A stretch of DNA of 64,000 bases from Cordylochernes scorpioides (lineage: Eukaryota > Arthropoda > Arachnida > Pseudoscorpiones > Chernetidae). The stretch is taken from positions 111,597,530 to 111,661,529 of the forward strand of contig CP092863.1 of the NCBI GenBank assembly GCA_030710605.1, written 5' to 3'. The notes under the pieces are model-generated. The model saw only the letters and a list, made by a program, of their open reading frames with translations. It did no database searches and was not told where the DNA came from. Every line of letters begins with the position of its first letter. The stretch's first letter is position 1. Positions 21,020 to 30,659 of this stretch are shown in pieces. Position numbers and translations under genes: made by a program.

Positions 21020-22230
21020 CTCCCCGATTTGGGTTTCTTTTTCTATAGCAAATAGGGAGATTATTGTTGCTTTACAACAACAAACAAACTGCTCTGTCTG
21101 AGGAAAGACGAAAACTAAATGATAAAACGCGGCAACTTTGTCCTTCATTTCCGGCACTAATTAATAAAATATCAAAGAATAGGTATATAGCGATGGCGAA
21201 TTTTGGATTTTACAGGATTATATCCCGGAAAAAGGCCACACAGGGTTCTCCCCATCCCTTGTGAACTGGCGAATCCTGTATAGGGCGAGAGGCCCTAAAT
21301 AAAGGCTTTGTTGTTGTTGCTTTAAAGATGTTTTACTTTGTTAGTTTTTAGAGAGAAGAAGGAGAGCTTCATTATATAAGAAAACTTGTATGAATGTCCT
21401 TTTATAAAAGACTTTATCTTCTCCACGACTTGTCTTACTTCTTCTATAGCAAATAGGGAGAGAATTGTTGACTTAAAGATGTTTTACTTTGTTAGTTTTT
21501 AGATAGAAGGAGAGCTTCTTAATATAAGAAAACTTGTATGAATGTCCTTTTATAAAAGACTTTATCTTCTCCACGACTTGTGTTACTTCTTCTATAGCGA
21601 ATAGGGAGATTGTCGTTGACTTAAAGATGTTTTACTTTGTTAGTTTTTAGATAGAAGGAGAACTTCTTAATATAAGAAAACTTGTATGAATGTCCTTTTA
21701 TAAAAGATTTTATCTTCTTCACGACTTGTGTTTCTTCTTCTATAGCAAATAGGGAGAAAATTGTTGACTTAAAGATGTTTTACTTTGTTAGTTTTTTAGA
21801 GGGAAGAAGGAGAGATTTTTTATATAAGAAAACTTGTATGAATGTCCTTTTATAAAAGAAGTTATCTTCTCCACGACTTGTCTTACTTCTTCTATAGCAA
21901 ATAGGGAGAAAATTGTTGACTTAAAGATGTTTCACTTTGTTAGTTTTTAGATAGAAGGAGAGCTTTTTTATATAAGAAAACTTGTATGAATGTCCTTTTA
22001 TAAAAGACTTTATCTTATCCACGACTTGTCTTACTTCTTCTATAGCAAATAGGGAGAAAATTGTTGACTTAAAGATATTTTACTTTGTTAGTTTTTAGAG
22101 AGAAGAAGGAGAGCTTCATTATATAAGAAAACTTGTATGAATGTCCTTTTATAAAAGAAGTTATCTTCTCCACGACTTGTGTTGCTTCTTCTATAGCGAA
22201 TATGGAGATTATCGTTGTCTTAAAGTATCT
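21020..22230. repeat. ~148-bp satellite array
   Basis: Start points of AACTTGTATG at 21383, 21531, 21679, 21831, 21979 and 22130 give a 148-152 bp period, about six units. A diverged zero-th unit (about 20990-21060) is split off by a LINE insertion (21064-21316). Confidence 0.8.
21064..21316 (+). pseudogene. 5'-truncated LINE end with (GTT)n tail
   Basis: The frame encodes LSEERRKLNDKTRQL and NRYIAMANFGFYRIISRKKA before a stop, then AATAAAGGCTTTGTTGTTG. The protein is homologous to the minus-strand LINE at 50670-51420 (EERRTLMLKTGQL, NKYIATAFYGFHKSIS). It is inserted into the first satellite unit. Confidence 0.6.
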
Positions 22231-22314
22231 ACATATTGAAATTGTAACAACACACTGTCTCTGAGTATGATTTTTTTTTTGTTTTATTTAAAATACCTCT
22301 CAAGCTTTCAGGTA

Positions 22315-22500
22315 TCACAAACCTTTCTACTCCATGTTAGGAGCAGCTGTACATGGCGTCTGTTCATGTCAGAGGCGGCCATTTCTTTTGGAGCTAAGTC
22401 GCTACTGAGTAGTGCTTCCAGTCTTAATGACAAAGGCATTCTACTTCACTCAATCATGACTTGATACCGTAATATGATTGAGTGGAGATAAGAAAGAAGA
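22315..22500 (-). repeat. R1 fragment joined to R2 tail
   Basis: The R1 coding end (reverse) is followed by CTTCACTCAATCATGAC and a forward ATTGAGTGGAGATAAG tail. The same junction occurs at 56755-56955, so the two pieces probably belong to one element. Confidence 0.4.
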
Positions 22501-22696
22501 AGACAAACCCTTCTACAGGATTATACAACGATGTTTCGGATGCGATCACTGACTCACTTACTAAGCTCGAAAAGCTTGCCGCATCCTGGATATGTCTGGC
22601 CTTATCTAAATAGTTGAGCTTGACTGTATCTTCTTGCCAGACTTCTTCTGGTCTCCAACCGAATTGAAGCCTATATGCTTCCTTAAAAGTACCCAC
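22454..22696 (-). pseudogene. Short unrecognised coding-like frame
   Basis: 80 codons with a protein-like N-terminal half (FKEAYRLQFGWRPEEVWQED) and a tail running into the R2 repeat. It may be the upstream coding part of the R1/R2 retroposon or a gene remnant. No family recognised. Confidence 0.25.
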
Positions 22697-22699
22697 AAC

Positions 22700-23180
22700 A
22701 TCAGAAACCCTGATGACACTAATAATTCACCAACACCCGATTGTTACTGATACACCTTTATTAAACTTACACATCCTTATATACAGAATTATATTTACAA
22801 TTATGTAAATCTTCTGGCTGAATAAGCAAAAAAGAAATTTACATAACCGGCGTCTCCAAACGATATGAATAGTAATCTTTAACTACTATTTATATCTTGT
22901 ATATTATTTACATATATTTTAAATATGCAAGTAAACTATTTAGCATATTTATCTAGCGTATGTTTTATTATGTAATACATTGATATATAAGAGATGATTA
23001 AACCACCACTTTTCTATTTTCTTAATCAAAATAAAAGCTTTCAGACATGCCCTTTTATCAAAATTCTAATATAATCTCATTATTTTCGTTGTATGTTGAG
23101 CTGAAGAAGACCATAGTCGAAAACTCATTATTATAAATAAATTAAAAGTTGTGTCTATAATAATATTTTGTAGTTTAATG
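22700..23180. other. Gene-free AT-rich stretch
   Basis: Nothing recognised beyond AT-rich runs. Confidence 0.4.
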
Positions 23181-23181
23181 A

Positions 23182-23493
23182 CTACACATGAAGAAAAGAT
23201 TCTTTGAGATATATCCTTTCTAATATAGGACAGGAATTTATCCTCAATTGGAAAACTTGGAGCATTGAAATGGGCGTTAAGTCATATAAATTGTTAGCTG
23301 TTGCCTTTGTAATGTTAAAAATCGTGTAAATAAAGTTTATATACTGTAAATAAGACAACTGACCCATATAGATGAATGAAGGAAACTTTTGCCACTTGTC
23401 CATATTGAGCTGCTCTAACTGAACATCAGATAAACCTTTCAACGTTGACATGAAACAAAGAAAACCTGAGAATGAACAACCTTGAATGACCAA
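23182..23493 (-). pseudogene. 103-codon frame, possible gene remnant
   Basis: The N-terminal part has regularly spaced leucines (STLKGLSDVQLEQLNMDKW), loosely like a leucine-rich repeat; the C-terminal half is AT-biased. It starts 20-30 bases from an HH1 insertion. Could be chance. Confidence 0.15.
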
Positions 23494-23512
23494 TTTTTTG
23501 GTCGTTGAGGTA

Positions 23513-23712
23513 CAGCTTGCACCACGCTGATGAGGGCCAACAGCCTGAAACGCGTCCGTGGTTAGCTTTTCTTGATTAAATCAAGAATGGGTATTTGGCC
23601 AATTCTGGAATAATTAAAAATAAACGAGAATAGTTTATATTTATTCCGATAGATGGCGCAAGCCATCAGCAACTTTCAGTTGCACGATAAGGAGACGTCT
23701 TTTTTCATAAAA
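23513..23712 (+). repeat. HH1 retroposon with near-intact hammerhead
   Basis: Runs from GTACAGCTTGC through the ribozyme (23521-23562), TTGATTAAATCAAG, the AGATGGCGC motif and the GCACGATAAGGAGA end. The best full-length HH1 copy in the window. Confidence 0.75.
23521..23562 (+). ncRNA. Hammerhead ribozyme motif, HH1
   Basis: Stem I is ACCACG with CGTGGT. Then come CTGATGA, stem II GGGC-CAACA-GCCT (one G-U wobble at the core), GAAA, and a stem III reduced to ACGCGT before the cleavage triplet GTC. The ACGCGT is self-complementary, as expected for a dimer-acting hammerhead. Activity is not demonstrated. Confidence 0.7.
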
Positions 23713-23999
23713 TATAGACGTCAATAAAAAAAAAAACACTCAAATTTTCTCGAGTGGTATTTGAGAAAAGAAAATGAAGATCTTTTTTATCAACTGAGAG
23801 TTCGCACCCAAAAACTTTCTCTTTTTTTTTTTTTCATTCTTTCTTGAAGATGCCGCAAAGATGATGAACAAAGCAAGATGAATGTGTTTGGAATCCTCTC
23901 CGAAGGGAAGCCAACAAGACAAAGAACAAGAGTAGAGGAGGGGAGTGTCTGTCATCAATTATTGACCACCACAGTTTCTCAATAGACGTTCTTCGGTGG

Positions 24000-24530
24000 T
24001 TTCAGAGAGAGAGGGGGGGAGGATGGATTGCATCACTTGGATTCTTGCCTACGTCCGGGTTCAAAGTTCTGTTTTGGATCCTGGGAAAACTTGAAAATAC
24101 CAAATTAATCTTTTTTTCCCTCTCTAGGTGAACTATTTCTCCCTCTAGATTTATCCATATTGACTCGAGAGTTGACCAACCATCCTGGGAGGGGCGTGGT
24201 TCACCATCCTCAGGGCTTCTGTGTGCTAACTACTCCGTAATTTATACCGTTATTATACATCCCGGAGTGTATAATTTACTGAGGTAATGTATATACTTAT
24301 CATTTATTTACACGCCCCCGATGTCACTTCTTCCTTGATTTATTATCAGCCTCTACTAAATTAATTGTTAAAACCGCGACAACCATTTGTTTTATGACCA
24401 TTCGTTCATTTACTCTCTATGGAAGCGATGATGGGGATGAAGTTAGCTGACTTCGTAGAAATAGAGAATTTTTCTGTTCTTTTTTTTTTTTTTACATGTT
24501 TTCCTCTTCTTTCTATCTTCACATGTAAGT
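24000..24530. other. Gene-free stretch
   Basis: A (GA)/(G) run near 24005-24025, otherwise nothing recognised. Confidence 0.35.
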
Positions 24531-24536
24531 AAAGAT

Positions 24537-24800
24537 AATGAACATGATACAAACTTCTACTGCCCTTACTGCGATGAAAAATATGTATTGGGAGGGCTTG
24601 GCTCATCAGTGGTTAACCCTCCAATTCATACATTCAAATATTTGCATCGAGAAGCGGCCTGGTGGATTAAATAGGCGAAACCGCTGGAAGGGTTCACCAC
24701 TGATGAGCCAAGCCCTCCCAATACATATTTTTCATCGCAGTAAGGTCAGTAGAAGTTTGTATTATGTATAAAAGAAACATTCGTGCTTTTAAATTCTTTC
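24537..24800. repeat. PAL retroposon foldback
   Basis: Left arm TACAAACTTCTACTGCC... through GGCTTGGCTCATCAGTGG and its complement on the right (24690-24765) flank a short spacer holding GGCGAAACCGCTGG. The right end continues to ATAGATGGCGCGTTATTGC. Member of the family at 27612, 28690, 38545, 40230, 48301 and 61760. Confidence 0.65.
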
Positions 24801-25114
24801 ATTTTATATGTATAGATGGCGCGTTATTGCTTTGTGTTAATAATGAACATGTTAACGAATGATCAAACATATTGCGATATAATATAACTAGTCAAAAATT
24901 AAACAGAATTGAAAGCTTTGACATTGTTTATAGAGAATAATTAGACCAGAACACTAAAGGAGACTTCTAAGAAGTCAAAGTTAACGGCGGCAAATTTCTT
25001 TTTATTTTCTTATTAATTAATAAAGAAACTCGTCATGCTTAACTTTGATTCCTTCTTCAAAATGATGTCTGACGATTCTTTCTCTTGTAATAGGAAACTA
25101 TCTATAAGTACAGG

Positions 25115-25215
25115 CCATGATAATCATGGTGGCTAGAAGATTGTGACTATCTACACTGTGAATACACATGTCTACACACCAAAGCAGTTCAACTTGCAAA
25201 AAAAGAGCCAGATAT
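25115..25215 (-). repeat. SINE fragment (family of 49595-49892)
   Basis: Shares CAGGCCATGATAATCATGGTGG and CACATGTCTACACA with the fuller SINE at 49600-49700. Lacks the tRNA-like head. Confidence 0.45.
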
Positions 25216-25219
25216 CACC

Positions 25220-25600
25220 ACCAATTACTTACACTTACTAATTAAGGTGAATAAAGATCAGGCTTCCAAAGATAAGTTTTCTTTTTAAAAATCTTTAATT
25301 CACAAATCTAAGTTTTCAGACAAAAAAAAAACTCTTCTACAATAGAAAACACTACAATAAATCGTCAATAGGACAAGAATTAACATATAATCAAATATCA
25401 TTTTTAATAATTTCGTAAAACTTTGCTGTAGATATTCAAAAAAGAAACTTGTCCATAGAACCCTGATAGTTTCACCTTAACTTTGATTCAAGGGATTATT
25501 CTATTGACTTGCACTTACATATGAAATGTTGTAGTTGTTTCATATTACCAGAATATTTATCTGATGGATATCAGTTCAACTTCATAAGTTGATGACGATT
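25220..25600. other. Gene-free AT-rich stretch
   Basis: No feature recognised. Confidence 0.35.
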
Positions 25601-25604
25601 CAGA

Positions 25605-26575
25605 AGCTGGATTCTTTTTCCTGAATGATCCCAAAGATCCTTTTTCCTGGATGATCCCAAAGATCCTTTTACCTGGATGGTCCCAGAGATTCTTTTACCT
25701 GGATGGTCCCAAAGATCCTTTTTCCTGGATGATCCCAAAGATCCTTTTACCTGGATGGTCCCAAAGATTATTTTTCCTGAATGATCCCAAAGATCCTTTT
25801 TCCTGGATGATCCCAAAGATCCTTTTACCTGGATGGTCCCAAAGATTCTTTTACCTGGATGGTCCCAAAGATCCTTTTTCCTGGATGATCCCAAAGATCC
25901 TTTTACCTGGATGGTCCTAAAGATCATTTTACCTGGATGGTCCCAAAGATCCTTTTACCTGGATGGTCCCAAAGATCATTTTACCTGGATGGTCCCAAAG
26001 ATCCTTTTCCTGGATGGTCCCAAAGATCCTTTTACCTGGATGGTCCCAAAGATCATTTTACCTGGATGGTCTCAAAGATCCTTTTTCCTGGATGGTCCCA
26101 AATATCCTTTTTCCTGGATGATCCCAAAGATCCTTTTTCCTGGATGGTCCCAAAGATCATTTTACCTGGATGATCCCAAAGATCCTTTTACCTGGAGGTC
26201 CCAAAGATCCTTTTACCTGGAGGTCCCAAAGATCCTTTTTTCCTGAATGATCCCAAAGATTATTTTTCCTGGATGATCCCAAAGATCCATTTTTCTGGAT
26301 GATCCCAAAGATCCTTTTTCCTGGATGATCCCAAAGATCATTTTACTTGGATGGTCAAAGATCTTTCTCCTGGATGGTCAAAGATCCTTTTTCATGGATG
26401 ATCCCAGAGATACTTTTTTTCTGGATGGCCCCAAAAATATTTTTTCTTGAATGGTCCCAAAGAACCATTTTCCTGGATGATCCCAAAAATCCTTTTTTTT
26501 TCTGGATGGTCAAAGATCCTTTTTCCTCGATGGTCCTAAAGATCCTTTTTCCTGGATGGTCCAAAAAATCCTGTT
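25605..26575. repeat. 26-bp minisatellite
   Basis: About 36 units of GGATG(A/G)TCCCAAAGATCCTTTT(T/A)CCT. The two alternating variants (TTTTTCC and TTTTACC) form higher-order blocks; the right third is degenerate. Because the unit lacks stops, open frames appear in several frames and both strands; none is a credible gene. Confidence 0.9.
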
Positions 26576-27020
26576 TTGTAGCTGGAATATAATCAAGAAG
26601 ATGTTGGGATTGATACTCTCGTTTTGTACTTAGTATATGTTGGGGATATCTTCATGCTGTCTGCACACTTTAAGGAATTGAGGTTGTCCACAATCTTGAA
26701 CATGGAAAATTGCTGACTGTTCAATCGTTCTTGTTAGTTTCTTTAAATATGTAGCACGGAGATATTTCAGGAATTCAGCTTCTAAGGTTGAGTACTTCTC
26801 CATCTTGATTGAAAGTGTGTCGATATGGAGGGAGGTTCAAATTGGTAATTGATGATAATGGATAATGATGGATATAAGAAATACCGCATCGTGATTTATA
26901 AAATAACTTGTTTAACAGTTATAAAATGACAAGTTTGGTCTTTAAATATCCATTTCTTGGTTTTTCAAGAAGCCACTGGGACCAAAAAAATATTTTTTGG
27001 TCGCAGTGGTTACAGTCTAC

Positions 27021-27062
27021 TCCACGCTGACGAGCGCCAACAGCGCGAAACGCGTTCGTGGA
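27021..27062 (+). ncRNA. Hammerhead ribozyme motif, subfamily 2
   Basis: TCCACG/CGTGGA stem I, CTGACGA core, stem II GCGC-CAACA-GCGC, GAAA, short ACGCGT stem III and triplet GTT before the cleavage position (27056/27057). Every conserved core base is present. Relative to HH1, both stem I and stem II change on both sides, which preserves pairing. Confidence 0.78.
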
Positions 27063-27145
27063 TGGCTTTTCTTGATTTATCAAGAAATTGGGTTGGTCAA
27101 ATATCAGGGAACAGGCTAAATCAATGTTTAGTTGATTTCTGTTCC

Positions 27146-27159
27146 ACCAGATGGCGCTC
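27146..27159 (+). promoter_or_regulatory. CTCF-consensus match in the retroposon
   Basis: CCACCAGATGGCGC fits the general metazoan CTCF core consensus CCASYAGRKGGCRS at every position. The reverse copy at about 46783-46800 differs by one base. Binding is unproven. Confidence 0.4.
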
Positions 27160-27611
27160 TGCCTTCTGTAAAGCACATGTGCTCCTGGTCAGGATATGCC
27201 ATTTTTAATATTGATTTCAACACCTGATCTTTTGATCTTTTATTTTATTTTTTATTTTTCTTTCGTTTTTTCATATATGAATTTGTGTTTATCAGAAGTT
27301 AGATAAACACATGGAGTATTTAATAGTTAAATAACATTTAGATTTGGGGATCTTGAATAGAATGGAAAGAATTATACATGTAAATTTTTAATTGTAAGTT
27401 CTAATTTGTTTGTTGTTTTGTTTCCTCTGTATTAGCCGCAAATATTTCAATATCACGCCTGGTTGATTAATTGAAAAAAGAGAGAATAAAAAGATAGGTT
27501 GATTTGATCAGGAAGGAAGAAGCCTTGAGAATATTGGAAGAGAAAAACGAAGCCAGTTGAAGGTTACCAGAAAAAGACAGAAGAAATAGTAAGACTCGAC
27601 AAGAGTTTCTT

Positions 27612-27873
27612 TATTATGATACTTTAGCGCGCCATCTGTTATGAAAATTCGAAACTATTATAGACGCGTATGATTCTTTTAAAAATTAAACAATTTCTAC
27701 TGTCCTTACTGTAATGGAAAAATTAATTGGAGGGCCTGGCTCATCAGTGGTTCTGGGAGGGTTCACCACTGATGAGCCAGGCCCTGAAATTAATTTTTCC
27801 ATTGCAGTAAGGACAGTAGAAATTGTTTAATTTTCAAAAGAATCATACGTGTCTATAATAGTTTCGAATTTTC
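27612..27873. repeat. PAL foldback element with 13-bp target duplication
   Basis: ACAAGAGTTTCTT occurs at 27599-27611 and 27874-27886. Between them is an inverted repeat with arms of about 115 bp (TTCGAAACTATTATAGACG... and complement). The long target duplication indicates target-primed retrotransposition rather than cut-and-paste. Confidence 0.7.
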
Positions 27874-27924
27874 ACAAGAGTTTCTTCCATTTATAAACGA
27901 TCATGCATCCAGATAGATATACCA

Positions 27925-27965
27925 GTAGAAAGGCGACTTGTCCGAAAGCTTGTACTTTTCTCTTA
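27925..27965 (+). repeat. HH2 hammerhead-like relic
   Basis: CAGTAGAAAGGCGACTTGTCC-GAAAGCTTGTAC: stem II GG..CC and GAAAGCTTG persist but the CTGANGA core is mutated. Confidence 0.4.
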
Positions 27966-28079
27966 TATATTCAATGAATAGGCAGACTACCATTGTCCTA
28001 AAGACAAAATAATTGGTTGTGACATATATATTAAGAGTAAATGGATTGACAAAGAAAGTTCTGGAAGATAAAATGAATG

Positions 28080-28265
28080 GATAGACAATTGACAATTAAC
28101 ATAATTTTATTGACATCTTGTCAATACAGTCAAAAGTTCACAGTTTTCACTATTTTAAAAAGATAATTATATATACATAATATACAATGAATATGGCGCT
28201 TCTGCCATCGATGCAGAGTTTGGTGGAGAATCGCGAGCGGGTCTCCAGCGACATAAATGGATAGA
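28080..28265 (-). repeat. Repeat F5
   Basis: Shares ATTGACATCTTGTCAAT and CAGTTTTCACTATT with 60495-60570, plus a GATGCAGAG segment. Probably a retroposon tail; class not resolved. Confidence 0.35.
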
Positions 28266-28329
28266 TAAGTTCAGAAAGAAGAAAAAAATGGACTGATGAA
28301 CTGTGTGGATAGCTATGTAGAAATCTTCT

Positions 28330-28530
28330 TTCTTATCTACACTCAATCATATCAGGGTATCAAGCTTGTAAAACTTGTTGATGGTGTCTGTACTGGGGAT
28401 GAGTAGAGCTCACCAATCTCAGTCATATCAAGAAATGAAGAATATAACTGAAAATATAAAGGAACGGGGCTACACTGGAAACAAGGAATTGCTCAAAAGA
28501 GCAGAGAAACTGAAGAAGAAGAAGACTAAT
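28330..28530 (-). repeat. R2 retroposon end
   Basis: Reverse copy of the R2 end: CTTATCTACACTCAATCAT, then GATACC..AAGCTTG and GAGCTCACC. The plus-strand 93-residue frame at 28375 has lysine runs and is not convincing. Confidence 0.35.
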
Positions 28531-28689
28531 TACAATCTATCTACCTTCTCTAAATTTAGCCATATGTCTATTTGTGAGAAATTCTACCTATTTTTATACA
28601 CAAGTTTGCATATGTATATATATAGTTCAACTAAAATACCCATTCAAAGTGTCTAGCATCAGTATCACTATAAAAGGAAGTTTCAAAAA

Positions 28690-28870
28690 TGCAATATAAC
28701 AGCGGTATGGTAGATTAAACTGGCGAAACCGCTGGGAGGGTTCACCACTGATGAGACAGGCCCTCCCATTAATTTTTCCATTGCAGTAAGGGCATTAGAA
28801 ATTGTTTAATTTTGAAAAGAATCATACGCGTCTATAATAGTTTCGTATTTTGATAACAGATGGCGCGCTA
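28690..28870 (+). repeat. PAL retroposon, right half
   Basis: GGCGAAACCGCTGGGAGGG, CACTGATGAG, GTCTATAATAGTTTCG and AGATGGCGCGCTAATGC match 27750-27873 and 61545-61640. Confidence 0.55.
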
Positions 28871-29250
28871 ATGCATCTTATTATATATTTTTGTTTAAAG
28901 TCGGGAGAGGAAAATTTTCCCCGTAAAAAAAGAAGAGAGAGATATCTGTAACTCTGATATTTGCATAGAGCCATGGTATAAAGAGAGAATGACCTAAGAG
29001 AGCCTCTAATTAAGTGGTGGGATGTGTGACAGATGGAATGAAGGAAAGCCGCCTCATTGTTTCTCTCGACGTGTATGAACACTGGAAACCTTTGTCTCGA
29101 AATGTTAGCTTACTTTTAGGCGGGACGAATGCCTAGAGCCTAAGTCTATCAATCACCTTTCTTTTATCTCACAACACTCTTTTTTTCCTTCAAAACAATA
29201 AGATTTATTTAACTTTTTTCAAAAAATGTAATTCGTATCATTACAATATA

Positions 29251-29887
29251 CAGTTAAACCTATCTATAGCACCACCTCTATATAGCGCCTTCCTCTCTAT
29301 AGCGCCCGATTTTAAACATTAAAATATAAACATTTTACATTAAACGTAACCTGTCTATAGCACCCCCTCTAAATAGCGCCTTCTTCTCTATAGCGCCCGA
29401 TTTTAAACACTTTAAAATGTAAAAATTTTACATTAAACGTGACCTGTCTATTTGCGCCCTCTCTAAATAGCGCCTTCCTCTCTATAACGCCCGATTTTAA
29501 ACATTAAAATGTAAACATTTTACATTAAACGTGACCTGTCTATTTGCGCCCACTCTAAACAGCGCCTTCCTCTCTATAGCGCCCGATTTTAAACATCACA
29601 ATGTAAAAAATTTACATTAAACGTGACCTGTCTATTTGCGCCCCCTCTAAATAGCGCCTTCCTCTCTATAGCGCCCGATTTTAAACATTGAAATGTAAAT
29701 ATTTTACATTAAACGTGACCTGTCTATAACGCCCCGTCTAAATAGCGCCTTCCTCTTTATAGCGCCCGATTTTAAACATTAAAATGTACACATTTTACAT
29801 TAAAAGGGACCTATCTATAGCACCCCCTCTCTATAGCACCCTATTTTGGTGAGTCCCAAGAGGAGGCGCTATAGACAGGTTTAACTG
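29251..29887. mobile_element. pogo/Tigger-like non-autonomous element with internal tandem repeats
   Basis: Terminal inverted repeats CAGTTAAACCT(A/G)TCTATAGC are flanked by TA (29249-29250 and 29888-29889), fitting the pogo/Tigger pattern. The interior is about seven ~89-bp units combining TCTATAGCGCCCGATTTTAA and TTTTACATTAAACGTGACC. The units echo the TIR itself. No transposase. Confidence 0.7.
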
Positions 29888-30119
29888 TATTCTAGTTTGA
29901 TCATACGAATCCCTAATCTGAAACAGTAATCCATAGAAAAACTTCCAAATTGGGGGTCTTAAGTCTTATAATTCAATCATTTTACTGGCAAAAATGACAA
30001 AAATCTCTGAAAGACAACCTGAAAAGACATGTACTCTCCAAGCATCTAGGTTTATCAGATGAATAATGATGATTTGGGGAATTTAGCCCAATGACTGATT
30101 GACAGGAATTTGGATTATA

Positions 30120-30470
30120 TATATATATATGTTATATGAAAATTATTTAATTCAAAAATTATAATTTCTAGAATAAAAACTCTGTAAAGTCGACCGCCAG
30201 AGGTCTCGCTTTTCCTATATAAACCTATTGTTGTTGTTTCCTGTTGGCCGGCTCAAATCTTTCTGTAGATATGTAAATATGTAATATTTTCTTTTCTTTA
30301 TTCTTTACACCTTAATTCAGGTATTTCTCCCTTAAGTATGTCCATTAGCACAATTAAACAAAATTCCGATTCAAAACTATTTTTTAAAATTATATTTACC
30401 ACGACTGCACCTTCAATTCTCTACCATTTCAACACCAAAATATTATATTCATGACATATATATATGTATT
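30120..30470 (+). mobile_element. MITE-like element M1, copy 3
   Basis: CGACCGCCAGAGGTC, TATATAAACC, GTTGTTGTTTCC, GTAAATATG and ACGACTGCA blocks. Set between (TA)n tracts. Confidence 0.55.
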
Positions 30471-30494
30471 AGAAGAGAAAATTGCTATAAAATA

Positions 30495-30655
30495 AGTATA
30501 TAACCAGTAGCAATGTGTTTCTTTATTCGTACAAAGTGCAAGCTTTCGGATCTTTATAATCCTTCTACAGACATTGGTTTATAAAGATCCGGAAGCTTGT
30601 ACTTTGCGCGAAAAAGAAACGTCACGGTTTATATACTTATTTTATATAGAGAGTA
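30495..30655. repeat. Inverted repeat of HH2 hammerhead-like modules
   Basis: Arms of about 70 bp around a short centre. On the minus strand: CTGTAGAAGGATTATAAAGATCC-GAAAGCTTGCAC. Stem II GGAT..ATCC is intact while the core reads CTGTAGA instead of CTGANGA. The plus arm has GGAA for GAAA. An AATAAAGAAAC motif follows outside. Confidence 0.55.
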
Positions 30656-30659
30656 TAAG

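Larger units (their letters stand above)
27010..27208 (+). repeat. HH1 subfamily 2 retroposon with intact hammerhead
   Basis: Same layout as HH1 (hammerhead, CTTTTCTTGATT..ATCAAG, paired TCAATGTTTAGTTGA, AGATGGCGC, TATGCC end) but with different stem sequences. A minus-strand copy without the ribozyme is at 46745-46862. Confidence 0.7.

Noticed and set aside
23182-23493. Leucine-rich-repeat receptor exon
   Set aside because: Leucine spacing is only loosely regular and the second half is AT-biased; retained as a low-confidence frame without a function.
25571-26592. Open frames up to 137 codons on both strands
   Set aside because: They are translations of the 26-bp minisatellite, which lacks stop codons; overlapping frames on both strands give repetitive peptides without any family signature.
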